Below, in pieces: positions 1 through 10,313 of a DNA stretch of 64,000 bases (position 1 is its first letter; every line of letters starts with the position of its first letter). This stretch comes from Eimeria necatrix (Eukaryota; Apicomplexa; Conoidasida; Eucoccidiorida; Eimeriidae). Both the position numbers and the translations under genes were made by a program. The stretch spans positions 60,154 through 124,153 of the forward strand of contig NW_013651739.1 in assembly GCF_000499385.1 (NCBI RefSeq), read 5' to 3'. Under the pieces are notes generated by a model. The model did no database searches, was not told the origin of the DNA, and saw only the letters and a list, made by a program, of their open reading frames with translations.

Positions 1-1104
1 CATTGTGCATATAAGTGGGCTTATTGGCGGTGTTTAAATCCATGGGTTCATAAAGGTCGCTTGGCTCGCTCAAATCATAAAGCAGTTGCAGTTGGATGCG
101 CTCACTCAGCTGGTCAGGCCGTTTCACCTCGTTATTCCGACTAAGCTCGATGGACCCCTTCAAGTCGTCAAGCCCATAGAGCTGGTCGGCTTCGCTCTGC
201 TGGCCAAACTGGTGGGACTTGTGCAGTTGGCTGGTTTCGGTCAGCCAGCCGGACTGTTGCATGTATGTGGGCAGGAGCTGGCTATGTTGGAATGACTCCC
301 CGAGCGTGCTCAAGTGACTCGGTCCAGTCATCGCGATATCGTGGAACAGCTGTTCGGCCTGCATATCTGGGGTAAAGTAAGTCGCCGCTTCTTCGGTCCT
401 TACCTCTGGGGTGAGGTAAGTCGCAGGCGCCACTCGCTGTCTCGCCAAATTCTCACCAGGATACTGCGGCAGAAAAGTAGAATGGAGCGTGAGCAGCCCA
501 GAATTCTCTTCTTCCATGTCCAAACACATCTCGAGGACGGCAGAGAGCTCCGGGTCATCATCGGGACCATGGGACCATCGAATCCCATTTATTGCGGATC
601 TCCCATGGCCCCAGCTGCCTCCCCAATTTGCCAGTCGCCGGATCCTCCTTTGCGGCCCTGTGTGCGGGTAGAAGTGACGATAGCAGCTGAGGGTTACCAC
701 CACAACCGCCAGCATAGACAGCAGAGCTGACCAATGTACAAGACTAGACACAGCTGGGTTCCCGCGGCCGCTTGAAGGCTGAGACACCACACTTTGCCCA
801 GAACCATGACGCAGAGGGTTTACACGGCCACCAGAGAGGCGATTCTGAGTCTTTTGGGGATCCAAGTTGGCAGTGACCAGTACGGCTGGCGACTGCTCCT
901 CCCCTGTCGATGCCATGGGGGTCAGTGGAGGCAGGGAGTCAGATGTGTCCAGAAACATTTCATTATTGTCTTGAGATAATTCTGATGCCAGACTCACAAA
1001 CAAGGTGCACCTAGCGGGGGCATGACCGTGAGTTGTTGTGTCTGCTTGTGGGCTGATGAACGGTGAGCTGGTCGGACCTTCCAAACTTGACGCCAACCAT
1101 AAAC
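1..1104 (-). CDS. Unrecognised single-pass membrane protein, partial (exon running off left edge)
   Basis: On the minus strand one frame stays open from about 1104 to base 1, roughly 368 codons. It is not Ala/Gln-rich, so it stands out from the repeat-driven open frames elsewhere. It has no obvious start codon: the frame meets a TGA at 1106-1108, directly beside a possible acceptor (GAG|GTTT, exon start near 1104), so this is read as an internal or last exon. A Ser/Thr/Pro-rich, acidic stretch is followed near 740-680 by a hydrophobic helix (LLSMLAVVVVTL) and then a basic patch (RRIRRLANW), which suggests a type I/II membrane topology. The C-terminal side has a C-L-D-M-E-E-E motif, then two copies of TY(L/F)TP(E/D) about 19 residues apart, and a hydrophilic Gln/Ser/Leu-rich tail. 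The protein continues past base 1. I do not recognise the family; apicomplexan secretory or surface proteins are one possibility. Confidence 0.55.
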
Positions 1105-3640
1105 CTCACTACTGTAAGACTTATACAGTAAGCGAATGGTTCGAATAAAAGGTGACAACTCAAGAGTCGCGGAAGAGTAAGATTAACGCTGAAATGTGCA
1201 ATGGCTCGCACGGTCCAGGTCCATCGGGCCCGCGGGATGGTCATAGGGGTTTCTACTTGAGACCCTAGGAAACTCCAATGGGCTATTAAAAATACTGATT
1301 AGGGGAATTTATTGTGTTTACAAAATAGTCTTGCCTTCTTTAATTTCCTCTGGACCGTGTGGGGCCCTTGCTCGTTATGCTGTTTTTGCTAGACAGACTT
1401 CCCGTGGGGTGCGCTGTGGCGATAGGCTCCATATAAGGGTATTCTTGCCCTTCACTGATGCATGTTAGGTTTCGCATAACAAATAAGTTTTTCGTGCGAC
1501 TCGAAAGATGCCACGGAAGGCGGAAACGGAGATGATCCTTATTGCTAGCTGCGTGGGCCCAGCGAAGGAAGACCAACTCGAGACATCCATTGCTCCGACC
1601 TAGCACTTAACCTCCTCTCTTTAATTTTTTTGAATCTCTAAGGCCTTGTAGACAGTGGTGGAGAAGTCAAAGTGTCTTTTTGGCAGCAAAGTCATGCTAG
1701 CCTGGTGGGCATCCAAGGATGTAAAGGAGCCACAATCTTCCTGTGAAGTTTAGTACTTCAGCTCTGGGTCTAACCTTAGTTTATGAAATTAATCTTTGGT
1801 GATACAGATGTGATAGCAGGCTCAAAATAGAGGCACCCTAAAACCCTAACAACTCCTAAATGTAGCGTGCAATGCGGCTATATCTATAGAACTTAGAGTA
1901 TCTTCTTGCAGTTGCAGTTGCAATGGGAGACTAAAAAGTCTCCCATTGCAACTGCCTTCGGTGGCCCACTAAACCACTGCATACGGACGGCCGACAGCTA
2001 GCAAGGCACTGTAACGAGGGGACTTGTGGACAAGGCCTCGGTCCTGATTAGCAACTCCAACCCTAAAACCATTCAAGAGTACCGCGCGGACATTCCACGT
2101 TACCTTTGAGCCCTGGTATTGCTCAAGTTATAATTAAGGGCTCAAATGCGCGATTTAAGCCATTTCCCTGCAAGGAAACTCAGCGTTCTGCATCGTTGCA
2201 TCAAATGCCGGTGCATTTCGCCAGGTCCAGTCTTGAATGCACCTGCGCCATTTTTCTGTAGTATCAGCTTTGGCTCTTTTTATTCCCAGTCATACAGCGC
2301 GAAAGAAAGAGGTGCTTTACATTTTTTCCTTAGGCACCACAAACCGTAGCCTTCGTTGGTTACAATGGTGCGCTCCAGGCAACTCCGAGCTATGTTGCAT
2401 TAGCTCTGTGGCTGCATTACTAGCTAGTTCACGCGCTGGATAGGCCTTTAAGGCTTCTCCGCCAAGGGTCCGTAATACGTTACGCTGGGGCGAAGAGGTC
2501 CTGACACGAGCTACACGAGCCTTTGGTGTTCAGTGTCTGTGCCGAGGTGAAGGTGATATGGCTCGATGTCTTGAGCCCTCCTATCTTCTCTCGACAGCAA
2601 GAGATAACATTCTTTCAAGAAAGCGTCACGACAAGTGTTTGCGCCTGTATGCATTTGCCCGTGCTCGCCAACTGTAGGCTTTGGGCCTTTATCTGTATTC
2701 ATCATTTCCACCTCGACTTCTCCGCGCCTTCTTGTATCATTCACTCTTCTCTCTGACCTCATAAACGTGCGCTCCCCATCTCTCTTTACATTTACCTGTG
2801 TCACCGTGCATCTTGTTCAGTGGCAGCCCTGGCTACTTCTTTGCTTTGGTTTCTCTACTGCACTACATTTGCTCCTTATCACCTGTCCAGCTACCTTGCT
2901 ACTGCTTGCGTTTATCCGTCCTTCTCCTCAGTGCCTTCATGTCTGTTTTCTTTTGACCTTTGTTTCACTGTGTTTCTGCTGCTTCAGCAGCTTGCTGCTT
3001 CTGTGCTTGCGTTTTTTGAACTGAGAAGCTGCGTTTGGCCTTGTCACTGTTTTCTTTGTCTCTACAATAGACTCGCTGCACTCTCACGTGTCCAGAACAT
3101 TACATCAGAAAACACGAAGTAGACACTAAACATTCATTTGCAGCTGCAGCTGCAGCAGCCGTAGCTGGTTCTATAGTTAAAAGCTGATGCAGCAGCAGCA
3201 GCAGTCGCTGCTGCCGCCGTTGCTGCCGTTGTAGACACACATGCTTCTCTTTGTTTGCCTCCTGCTTTGGGGGGTCCAAGCAGCTGCAGCTACAGCCGCT
3301 GCTGCCGCTCCAGCTGCTCCAGCAACACACGTCGCTGTGGTCTCTCAGACACGCTAGCCCATGGTGCACAGTTTAGTAGCTGTCCCCACACAGCATTGCA
3401 GAATATGCAGCTGCTAGTGCAGCAGTAGCTTGCTGCTGCGCTCCGCCCAAGAGAAAGCCTCCTCCTCTTAGGCAAGCAGAAAGGAGACACTCTAAAACAG
3501 CAACACAAAGACCGCAAGGGCAGCAGACTCTCGCGCCCGGTCTTCTTGAAGGACGGGCTGTACGTACAGGTGAGAGAAGACAGAGACCGCGGCTCTCTGT
3601 GCTGCTGCTGCACCGGTTGCCGATGTTGCTGCAACTCTAA
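1105..3640. other. Repeat-poor to repeat-rich transition, no supported gene
   Basis: No open frame here has gene-like composition or recognisable similarity. Upstream exons of the left-edge gene should lie to its right on the minus strand, but none could be fixed. CAG/CTG tracts start near 3140. Isolated CCCTAAA-like units occur near 1838 and 2062. A perfect hairpin at 1914-1955 is listed separately. A short frame at 3290-3634 (-) downstream of the phosphatase is Cys/Ser/Arg-rich and looks spurious. Confidence 0.5.
1914..1955. repeat. Perfect 19-bp inverted repeat with 4-nt loop
   Basis: The left arm at 1914-1932 (GCAGTTGCAATGGGAGACT) is the exact reverse complement of the right arm at 1937-1955. 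They are separated by AAAA. The outer flank extends the GTTGCA motif on the left. It lies in a gene-free stretch. Confidence 0.9.
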
Positions 3641-6600
3641 TTAAATTACCCGGCGCTGATTACTATGCTTAAACGGCGTCCTTATTCCCCCGTCATCTGT
3701 CGCAGGCGATGTTGCTGCTGCCGCAGTGACAGTTGCTGCAGCAGAGACTGCTGCTGCTGCTGCTGTCGAAGAACAAGAAGGCTCGGATAAAGCCAGCCTG
3801 TAGCGCCTGACGCGATTTTCCGCCAGAGGCGTTTCTGCCAAGTTGCACTGCTCTCCGTGCTGCTGCTGTTGCTGCTGCTGCTGCAGCAGTTGCTGCTGCT
3901 CCAGCTCCTCAGTCATTTCCGCAACTCTGAGTGCAAGAAGAGGCTCTGGTGGGATCGGCGGTCCAAACCGTTCCCAGCGGCTGTCCAAAAAAAGCAGTAA
4001 GTCATCCAGCAGCACTATGTTGCAGTTGCTGCTGTCGTCACAGTTGCTGCTGCTGCTGCTAATGGCTCGCCAGCGAAGCACCTCAGGTAGCGCTAGCGGT
4101 TGGTCGCCGTCTATGCACCAGCGCACCACCACATTTGGATGTTTCCTTCGGGTGGTCTTTGGCAAAGGAGACATGAGTGACAAAAGCCGCTTCGCCACAG
4201 GTACTGGGGAAGCTTTGGCCTGGTAGAGGGCCCCTTCCTGTGTCTCCTCACCTGCTGAGGTGTCTGTACACCCCATGGCCCCGCTACAGCATGCGCAGCA
4301 GCAACCGCTGCCGCAGGTGCTCAAACATGCCACATTTGCACCATCAGAAGAATCAATTGTCGAATTATTTGGCAAGGACACTGGCGCTGCAGCACCAGTT
4401 CCTGATGCTTCTGCTGCTGCTGGTGTTATGGCTAAAACTGCTGCTGGTTCGGTCTCCGCTGTTGTTGCTGGAGCTGCTTCTTGTTGGGCAGCTGCAAGCT
4501 CCCCATCTGTCTTTGCTGCATTATCCTGCTGGTCTTCTTCCGTGCACCTGTTGCTCTCGTCGCCGGCTCTGCTGCTGCTGCTGCTGCCGCCGCAATCAGT
4601 AGGTTCGAAGCTAGGGGGCGCATCTACCTGCAGCAGCTCCGCCTGGAGGTAGCAGCCAAACTGAGGTATTTGCATATGAGCAGCAGACACCCCCAGAGCC
4701 GCCTGCAGCGCTAGGAGAGCCGACTGGTGAGTTACGAAGATGCACAACCCCTCAGCTTCTTCACCTGCTGCTGCTTCTGTGGCTGCTCCACCACCGGAAG
4801 CAGGACTTCTGGCTTCCCGTGCTGCTGCTGCCGCTGCAGCAGCAGCAGCGTCCGCCATGCGCTCAAGTCTGGCAGTGATCTCCATCAGACTGATGCCCCC
4901 TGCCCTCCAGCCCACCTCTTCCTCTTCAGCATACTGCAGCCGAGCCACCAAATTAGCCCCGCGAAACACTGCATCCAGAAATTCGTCAGGCGTGATCTCC
5001 TTTGTTTCCTCCTCACTGCATGGTGCCGCTGCTGCTGCTGCTGCTGCTGCGGGCTCGGCTTCGGCTGCGGGTTCAGTTGCTGCTGCGTGGGTCACTTCGT
5101 CTGCTGCGGATTCCGTTGCTGCTGGGTGGCGGATGGGAACTGGCGCTGCCGTCGGTGTTGCTGCTGCGCCTTCCCCATGTAGATCTACCGTTTCTGCTGC
5201 TGCAGCAGCCTCAACAAGAGCAGCAGCTGCTTCTTCGGCATCTGTGGGGCCCGGGAGGAGCGTGGCATTCGACGTGTAGCTGGTTGTGCTGCTTCTGGAG
5301 CTGCTGCAGCAGCTGCTGTTGCTGCTGCTGCCGCTGGGAGGGCCTGCGTTGCTGTGTCCGTTGCTGCCGCTGCCACTGCTGCTGTTGTGCAGCAGCGCCA
5401 GGCTCGCGTGGCCCCCCTTCAACAGCGGCAGCGGAATGCCGTGGTAGATGTAGGCACCATACAAAGACACAAATTTCTTCATCACCCGCAGCCCCTCTTT
5501 GCTGCTCCAGCCCGTAAGCTCCCGCAGCAGCGCCGCCTCCCCCTCCAGCGCCGTGCATGCAGCAGCGTAGCTGCTGCTGCTGCAGAGGGCTCTGCGTTTG
5601 TGCAGCTTTACGAGGGGGCTTTTGGCCTTCAAAGCCAAAGACGCTGGGGACCCCGCTGGCGCGGTGTATAGGCAGCTCTTCAAGTCCACTTGCAGACAGT
5701 CCTGCGCCTCTGCCGCTGCTCCCCCCCGCTGAACCTGCTGCTGCTGCTGCCGCTGCTGCTGGGGCTGCATGGCCATCTGGAGACCTGTGATAACAGCTTG
5801 GGCTGTTTGAATGCAGCGGATGGACTCCGTGCTACACACCATGACGGGGATGCCACGACACGGTCCTCCTGCGGCTGCAGCAGCAGCTGCTTGCTGCACT
5901 TCAGCCGTCGCATCTCCAGGAGCAGCAGCAGTACCTGCTGCCGCTGCTGCTGCTGCACATGCGCAGCAGCGGCGGAGGTGGGCCTGGGCGCGGCGAATGT
6001 CCATTCCCACCGCAACTGACTGCCTCCAGCCAGCTTCTGTGAGAGAGCCGGGGACACCCCCAAAGGGCCAGATGGTGTCCCCCTTTTCGGCCTCGTGTTT
6101 GCTGTCTTCTGCAGCAACTGCAGCTTCTGCGGAGTCCGCAAGTTTATGTTCTGCAGCAGCAGACTCTGAGCCTCGAATCGCTGTGCCCGCGTCGCTGCTG
6201 CTGCTCCTCTTGTCGTTTGGCCCTGCTGCAGCTGCCTCCCCATCCGAAGCAGCAGCAGCAGCAGCAGCTTCAACTGGAGCAGCATCCTCAGATGTAGCTG
6301 ATACACGGACTTTCGGGGCCCTCGCCCCATGACGCATAAATACCACTGTGCCAAGGTGTCTCGCCGTCATGCCCCCCACGAAGAGGGCCTTTGGTGCAGC
6401 AGCAGCAGCAGCAGCAGCCACTGTAGCTGCTGCTTCAGCATCTGCGCTCTCCTTTCCACTCAAACCTGATCTGGAGCAGCAAGCGCAGCACTCACAGCCG
6501 CTGTCATGCTGCTGCTGCTGCACCTGCTGCTGCAGGTTGCTGCTGTTCCCTGCAGCGAGTACGACATCTTCATCGGAAGGGACGCCCAGCATTTGGAAAG

Positions 6601-6820
6601 GCCTTGTGCAGACGGTGCTGCTGCTGCTGTTTCGGTTGCTGTTGTAGCCGTTGAGACGTGGGGTGCCAGTGCTGCAGCAAGTGCTGAGGGAGCTGTTGCG
6701 GCTGCTGCCCCGGTCTGCCGCGGCTGCCAGCGCCTCAGCTGCATCAGCAGCAGCCGCTGTGGGCTGCATGCTGTTGCTTGTGCTGGTGCTGCTGCCAGAG
6801 GTCGAGCAGCTCCTGCGCAA
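3641..6820 (-). CDS. Histidine-acid-phosphatase-like protein, about 1059 aa
   Basis: A single open frame. The histidine-phosphatase signature R-H-G-A-R lies at residues 163-167 (nucleophile His164) in the context VVFMRHGARAP. It is followed by a WPFGGVPGSLTEAGWRQS block (the usual G-x-L-T-x-x-G-x-x-Q) and a CSTESIRCIQTAQAV block (the usual S-T-x-x-R-x-x-x-S-A). A late motif near residue 698 reads F-V-T-H-Q-S-A-L; family members normally have His-Asp there, so the general acid is replaced by Gln. Expected chemistry is phosphomonoester hydrolysis through a phosphohistidine, with unknown substrate. Conserved blocks are spaced by long Ala, Ser, Gln and Glu tracts, making it more than twice the usual 350-450 aa. 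No signal peptide is seen at the chosen Met. A Gln-rich, exon-like block at about 7107-6950 could add an upstream exon. Confidence 0.75.
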   Translation of the reverse strand: MRRSCSTSGSSTSTSNSMQPTAAAADAAEALAAAADRGSSRNSSLSTCCSTGTPRLNGYNSNRNSSSSTVCTRPFQMLGVPSDEDVVLAAGNSSNLQQQVQQQQHDSGCECCACCSRSGLSGKESADAEAAATVAAAAAAAAPKALFVGGMTARHLGTVVFMRHGARAPKVRVSATSEDAAPVEAAAAAAASDGEAAAAGPNDKRSSSSDAGTAIRGSESAAAEHKLADSAEAAVAAEDSKHEAEKGDTIWPFGGVPGSLTEAGWRQSVAVGMDIRRAQAHLRRCCACAAAAAAAGTAAAPGDATAEVQQAAAAAAAGGPCRGIPVMVCSTESIRCIQTAQAVITGLQMAMQPQQQRQQQQQVQRGGAAAEAQDCLQVDLKSCLYTAPAGSPASLALKAKSPLVKLHKRRALCSSSSYAAACTALEGEAALLRELTGWSSKEGLRVMKKFVSLYGAYIYHGIPLPLLKGGHASLALLHNSSSGSGSNGHSNAGPPSGSSSNSSCCSSSRSSTTSYTSNATLLPGPTDAEEAAAALVEAAAAAETVDLHGEGAAATPTAAPVPIRHPAATESAADEVTHAAATEPAAEAEPAAAAAAAAAPCSEEETKEITPDEFLDAVFRGANLVARLQYAEEEEVGWRAGGISLMEITARLERMADAAAAAAAAAAREARSPASGGGAATEAAAGEEAEGLCIFVTHQSALLALQAALGVSAAHMQIPQFGCYLQAELLQVDAPPSFEPTDCGGSSSSSRAGDESNRCTEEDQQDNAAKTDGELAAAQQEAAPATTAETEPAAVLAITPAAAEASGTGAAAPVSLPNNSTIDSSDGANVACLSTCGSGCCCACCSGAMGCTDTSAGEETQEGALYQAKASPVPVAKRLLSLMSPLPKTTRRKHPNVVVRWCIDGDQPLALPEVLRWRAISSSSSNCDDSSNCNIVLLDDLLLFLDSRWERFGPPIPPEPLLALRVAEMTEELEQQQLLQQQQQQQQHGEQCNLAETPLAENRVRRYRLALSEPSCSSTAAAAAVSAAATVTAAAATSPATDDGGIRTPFKHSNQRRVI
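4259..4272 (+). repeat. 14-bp motif GGTGTCTGTACACC
   Basis: Exact copy of the recurrent motif discussed in the findings. Here it lies inside the phosphatase coding sequence, where the minus strand reads it as G-C-T-D-T. Confidence 0.8.
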
Positions 6821-9800
6821 GCAGAAGCAGCGGCGGCTGCAGCAGCAGCAGCAGCAGCAGGTGTCGGCCTGGAAGAGAGAGCAGACTCACGTTCTGTCGA
6901 AGCTTTCGGCAGTCAGGCAGCAGCTGCTGCTAAGTCAGCTTAGCAGCAAGATCTGCTGCTGCTGCTGCGCTTGATGCTGCTGCTGCTGCGGGAGTGACAC
7001 TGAGGTGTACAAGCAGCTGAGAGAGTACGCCAAGGGCAGCGCATCTGCAGCACGATTAAGAAGGGATAGCTGGTTGCTGCTGGTCCTGGTGCACGCCCTG
7101 GAACAACCCCACCACATCCAAAGAAAAAGGAAGTGACGGAGACTCCATGCTGCTCCTGCGAAGCCGGTTGATGCTACTGCTGCTCTACCACTGTCGCTGC
7201 TGTCACCGCAGGAGCAAGAACCACGATGCGTAAGCAGAGGGCGAGGCCCTGCGGGCCTGGAAGCAGTCGGTATACGATTTCCCGTCAACTACTGCTGCTG
7301 TTGCTGCTGCCAAATGCTGCTGTTGCTGCTTTCAAGTGCTCGTGTTGCTGCAGCTGCCCCTCCAGATGTTTCGGAGTTGCCGCACGTGCAGCAGGTGAAC
7401 TGCCGCAGTTGTGAGTGTTTCTGTACGGCGAACCGAGCAGAGGCCTGTTGTTGTTGCTGCAACGGAATGCTACTGCTGCATCAAAAGCAGCAGCAGCGAC
7501 TGCAGCAAGAATGATATGGCGGGTTGGGGTCCAGTTCCGTGCGTCTCTTCAAGTGAAGGTGTCTCGGAGGAAATTAAAAGCCAGAGTTGCAAAAACAGGA
7601 AAAAAGAGGGCCCCTTATCCGCTGTTGTAGCCGCTGCTGGTGTTGCAGTTGCCGCTGCTGCTGCTGCTGCACTCGGGGCCTCCCCCTTTCAGCCGCTTCT
7701 TCACAGCTGTTTGCCTCCGGCCCTTCAAGAGCGACTCAGGAAGGAAATAGGGACAAGTGGGGGCCCCCCGAGGAGATGTTGCTAATGTAGACGCAAGACT
7801 CCTGCAGCACGTAGCACTGGAGCAGCAGCAGCGCTGCCGCCGCCGCCACAGCAGTAGCAGCTGCTGTGCAGCGGCAGCTGCAGCAGCTGATCCACGACGA
7901 AGGCCGGAATGAGCTTCCCCGTCTTTTTTATCTAATATATCAAAGCCGCATACACATACACAAATTGGAAAAGGTGAGAAGGCTTGCTGTTTCCACTGCT
8001 GCTGCTCCTAACGGTGCTGTTGCTGCAGTCACTCGACCAAGCGCCCCGCCGCCGCCGTTACACGAAGGTTTCTGTGTTGCTCCGCAACAGTAAACTGCAT
8101 CAATAGGCATTTATCGACTTTCTTTTGACTACTATAGCTCGAATAGCGTAAACTTAGTGGTCTTTGTTTTGCTATGCCGCTGCTGATTGTGAGACATGGA
8201 CCCAGTAAGGCCGCAGATGGGCGTCGCAGCAAGGCACTCTAGCGGATGCAGCAGATGCCAGCTGTAGCTGTTGGCGGCGGTGCTGCTGCTGCTGCTGTTT
8301 CTGGTGGAGGCTTAGAGGGCCCATCTGTACGTTTAATCTGGCGCTTGAGAAAACAAAAATTAATTAACGGCAGTCACGATGGAAATTAGCGGGAGGGGCT
8401 GCGCTGCAGAAGGAGCCTACGCCTTTACGTGCCTGTGTCTCTTGTGATTAACCGCACAGCCATCCAGATTGGCTTGGGGCCTTTCTGCAGCTGCAAAGGG
8501 CGCGAGTTGAACTGGCTTTTCTCATAAAACTCCATGTATTCAATGTGTGTGGATGTGATACAAATGAGTGCATATTTTGTGCATATATGTAGCGTGCGTA
8601 TGAAATCGAGGCCACTACAAGCAAAAACTGCAGCTAGCTGCAGGCGTGAGCTCTTCTTTAGCGTCTGGCCGCCTTCTAGAGCTGACAAATGAATGAAAGT
8701 GAGCAAATCGGCAGGCACAAACGGTGATGTTGGGCTCTAAGTAAAGGCTTTATGGGCTGTAGGGCCCAGCAGCACAGGGAACTGCAATGGAGGAATTAAC
8801 ATGAAACTGGTACTCCAGTTTGCCATACACACTTACTGGCCGGCACCCGCACACAAAAAAGTCATTTCGGAACTTTAGGCAGGATTTCTTATGGTATCTG
8901 TTCTTGATATTCCTTTTTCACCCGCCTTTCATAAATTTGGACAACAAGAAGGCCCTACGCCTTAACTGCCCTCTGCAAAGACTTAAGCCTCCTCTAGCTG
9001 CCGGCTTAGAATCTTGAAGTAGCATTAAACTGCTTTCGGTGTTTACCCATCGCCTGCTATCATACAGGCAATACAGGCTCCCACGCCCTACGGCCGTAAA
9101 GGCTGAGCTGCCTTTCACTAGCGTGACTAGGCTTTCACGCAGCGTAAAGGGGCCTTGAGTACTTGTGCAGAACTAAGTGGTAGCACACATACGTTCCCGT
9201 ATGTCGAAGAAAACACCTGCACATACACTATGTGCTTATATCGGTGTGTGCGTTAACACAAACGTACTCCTAAGCACCTACACACTCGCATAGGCAATAG
9301 CCATTCTTGCATACATGGGTACAAATGTACGCGAATATACACATACATACATATACATTTCCACCCATGTATGCAGATCCTTCACGTGACTGTTCATATA
9401 CCTGCGAGTATGCACGTAAGTCAAAGCCTACATATATGAGCACAAAAGTGCATGTCTGTTTGAGCTCCACAGTACGTAATTAGTAGTAGTTTTTACCGTT
9501 GAAGACTGGCGACTAGCGACAATTAGTGCTAGTGCACTTTGGGGCTTCTCTTATGAAGAGATGCCTTTCTGCAATTCACACAGCAGCAGCAAAACAGCTT
9601 ATGCGTAGATGAATTCCACTCCACAAAACTAGTGGTGAGCCTGCACGAGCGGCTGCTGCTGTTGCAGATCCGGTTTCAGAAAGGTGCTGCACAGATAGCA
9701 GTAGTGCCGCCTACCAGAGTATATGCTACCCGTGTTATTTGTCCATGCTCTTACGGGAAAGCCGCACGTGTATTCGAGTGCTGCTTGCTGCTGCTGCTGC

Positions 9801-10313
9801 TGCTACTGCTGCTGATGAAATTAGCGGTCCTCAACGCAAGCGAGTATCGCAGTGTGCCTAAACTGGCAATGAAACAACAGTTGAAAGAAAAGAGGAAATC
9901 TTTCCCCCTGAAACTAAAGGGACACAAATAGCTGCTACATCGACACAAACAAACACTGCAGCAGCAGCAGCAGTAGCCCCACGCGCATTCTGCAGTATGC
10001 AGACAAATGCAGCGAGAGGCGTTCCTGCTGCGCCAGCTGCTGCTACCGCTGCAGCTGCTGCAGCAGCTGCAACTTGGAATGCTGCTGATAACGCACACAG
10101 GCAGCAGCTACTCCCGCTGCACTCGTGGCGAAAATGTGCTGTTGCTGCTGCTGTTGCAGCAGCAACAGGCGCTGCTAGAATTGCTGCTGCTGCAGCCGCA
10201 GCAACTAGAACTTCAAACGGCAGAGTCCCTATATGACGCCCCTGCCTCGCCGACCAACCTGTTTGCTGCTGCAGCAGGAGCGGCTGCGATTGCTTCTGCT
10301 CTTGTTGAAGCAA
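6821..10313. other. Spacer between phosphatase and kinase genes
   Basis: CAG/CTG-rich from 6821 to about 8100, then repeat-poor and AT-richer to about 9600, then CAG-rich again. Frames at 7226-8093 (+) and 9858-10313 (-) are Ala/Cys/Leu homopolymer artefacts. About 9180-9470 has loose CA/TA-rich microsatellite character (ACATAC repeats). The 5' region of the phosphatase gene and the 3' end of the kinase gene should lie here. No convincing promoter or polyadenylation element was seen. Confidence 0.45.
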
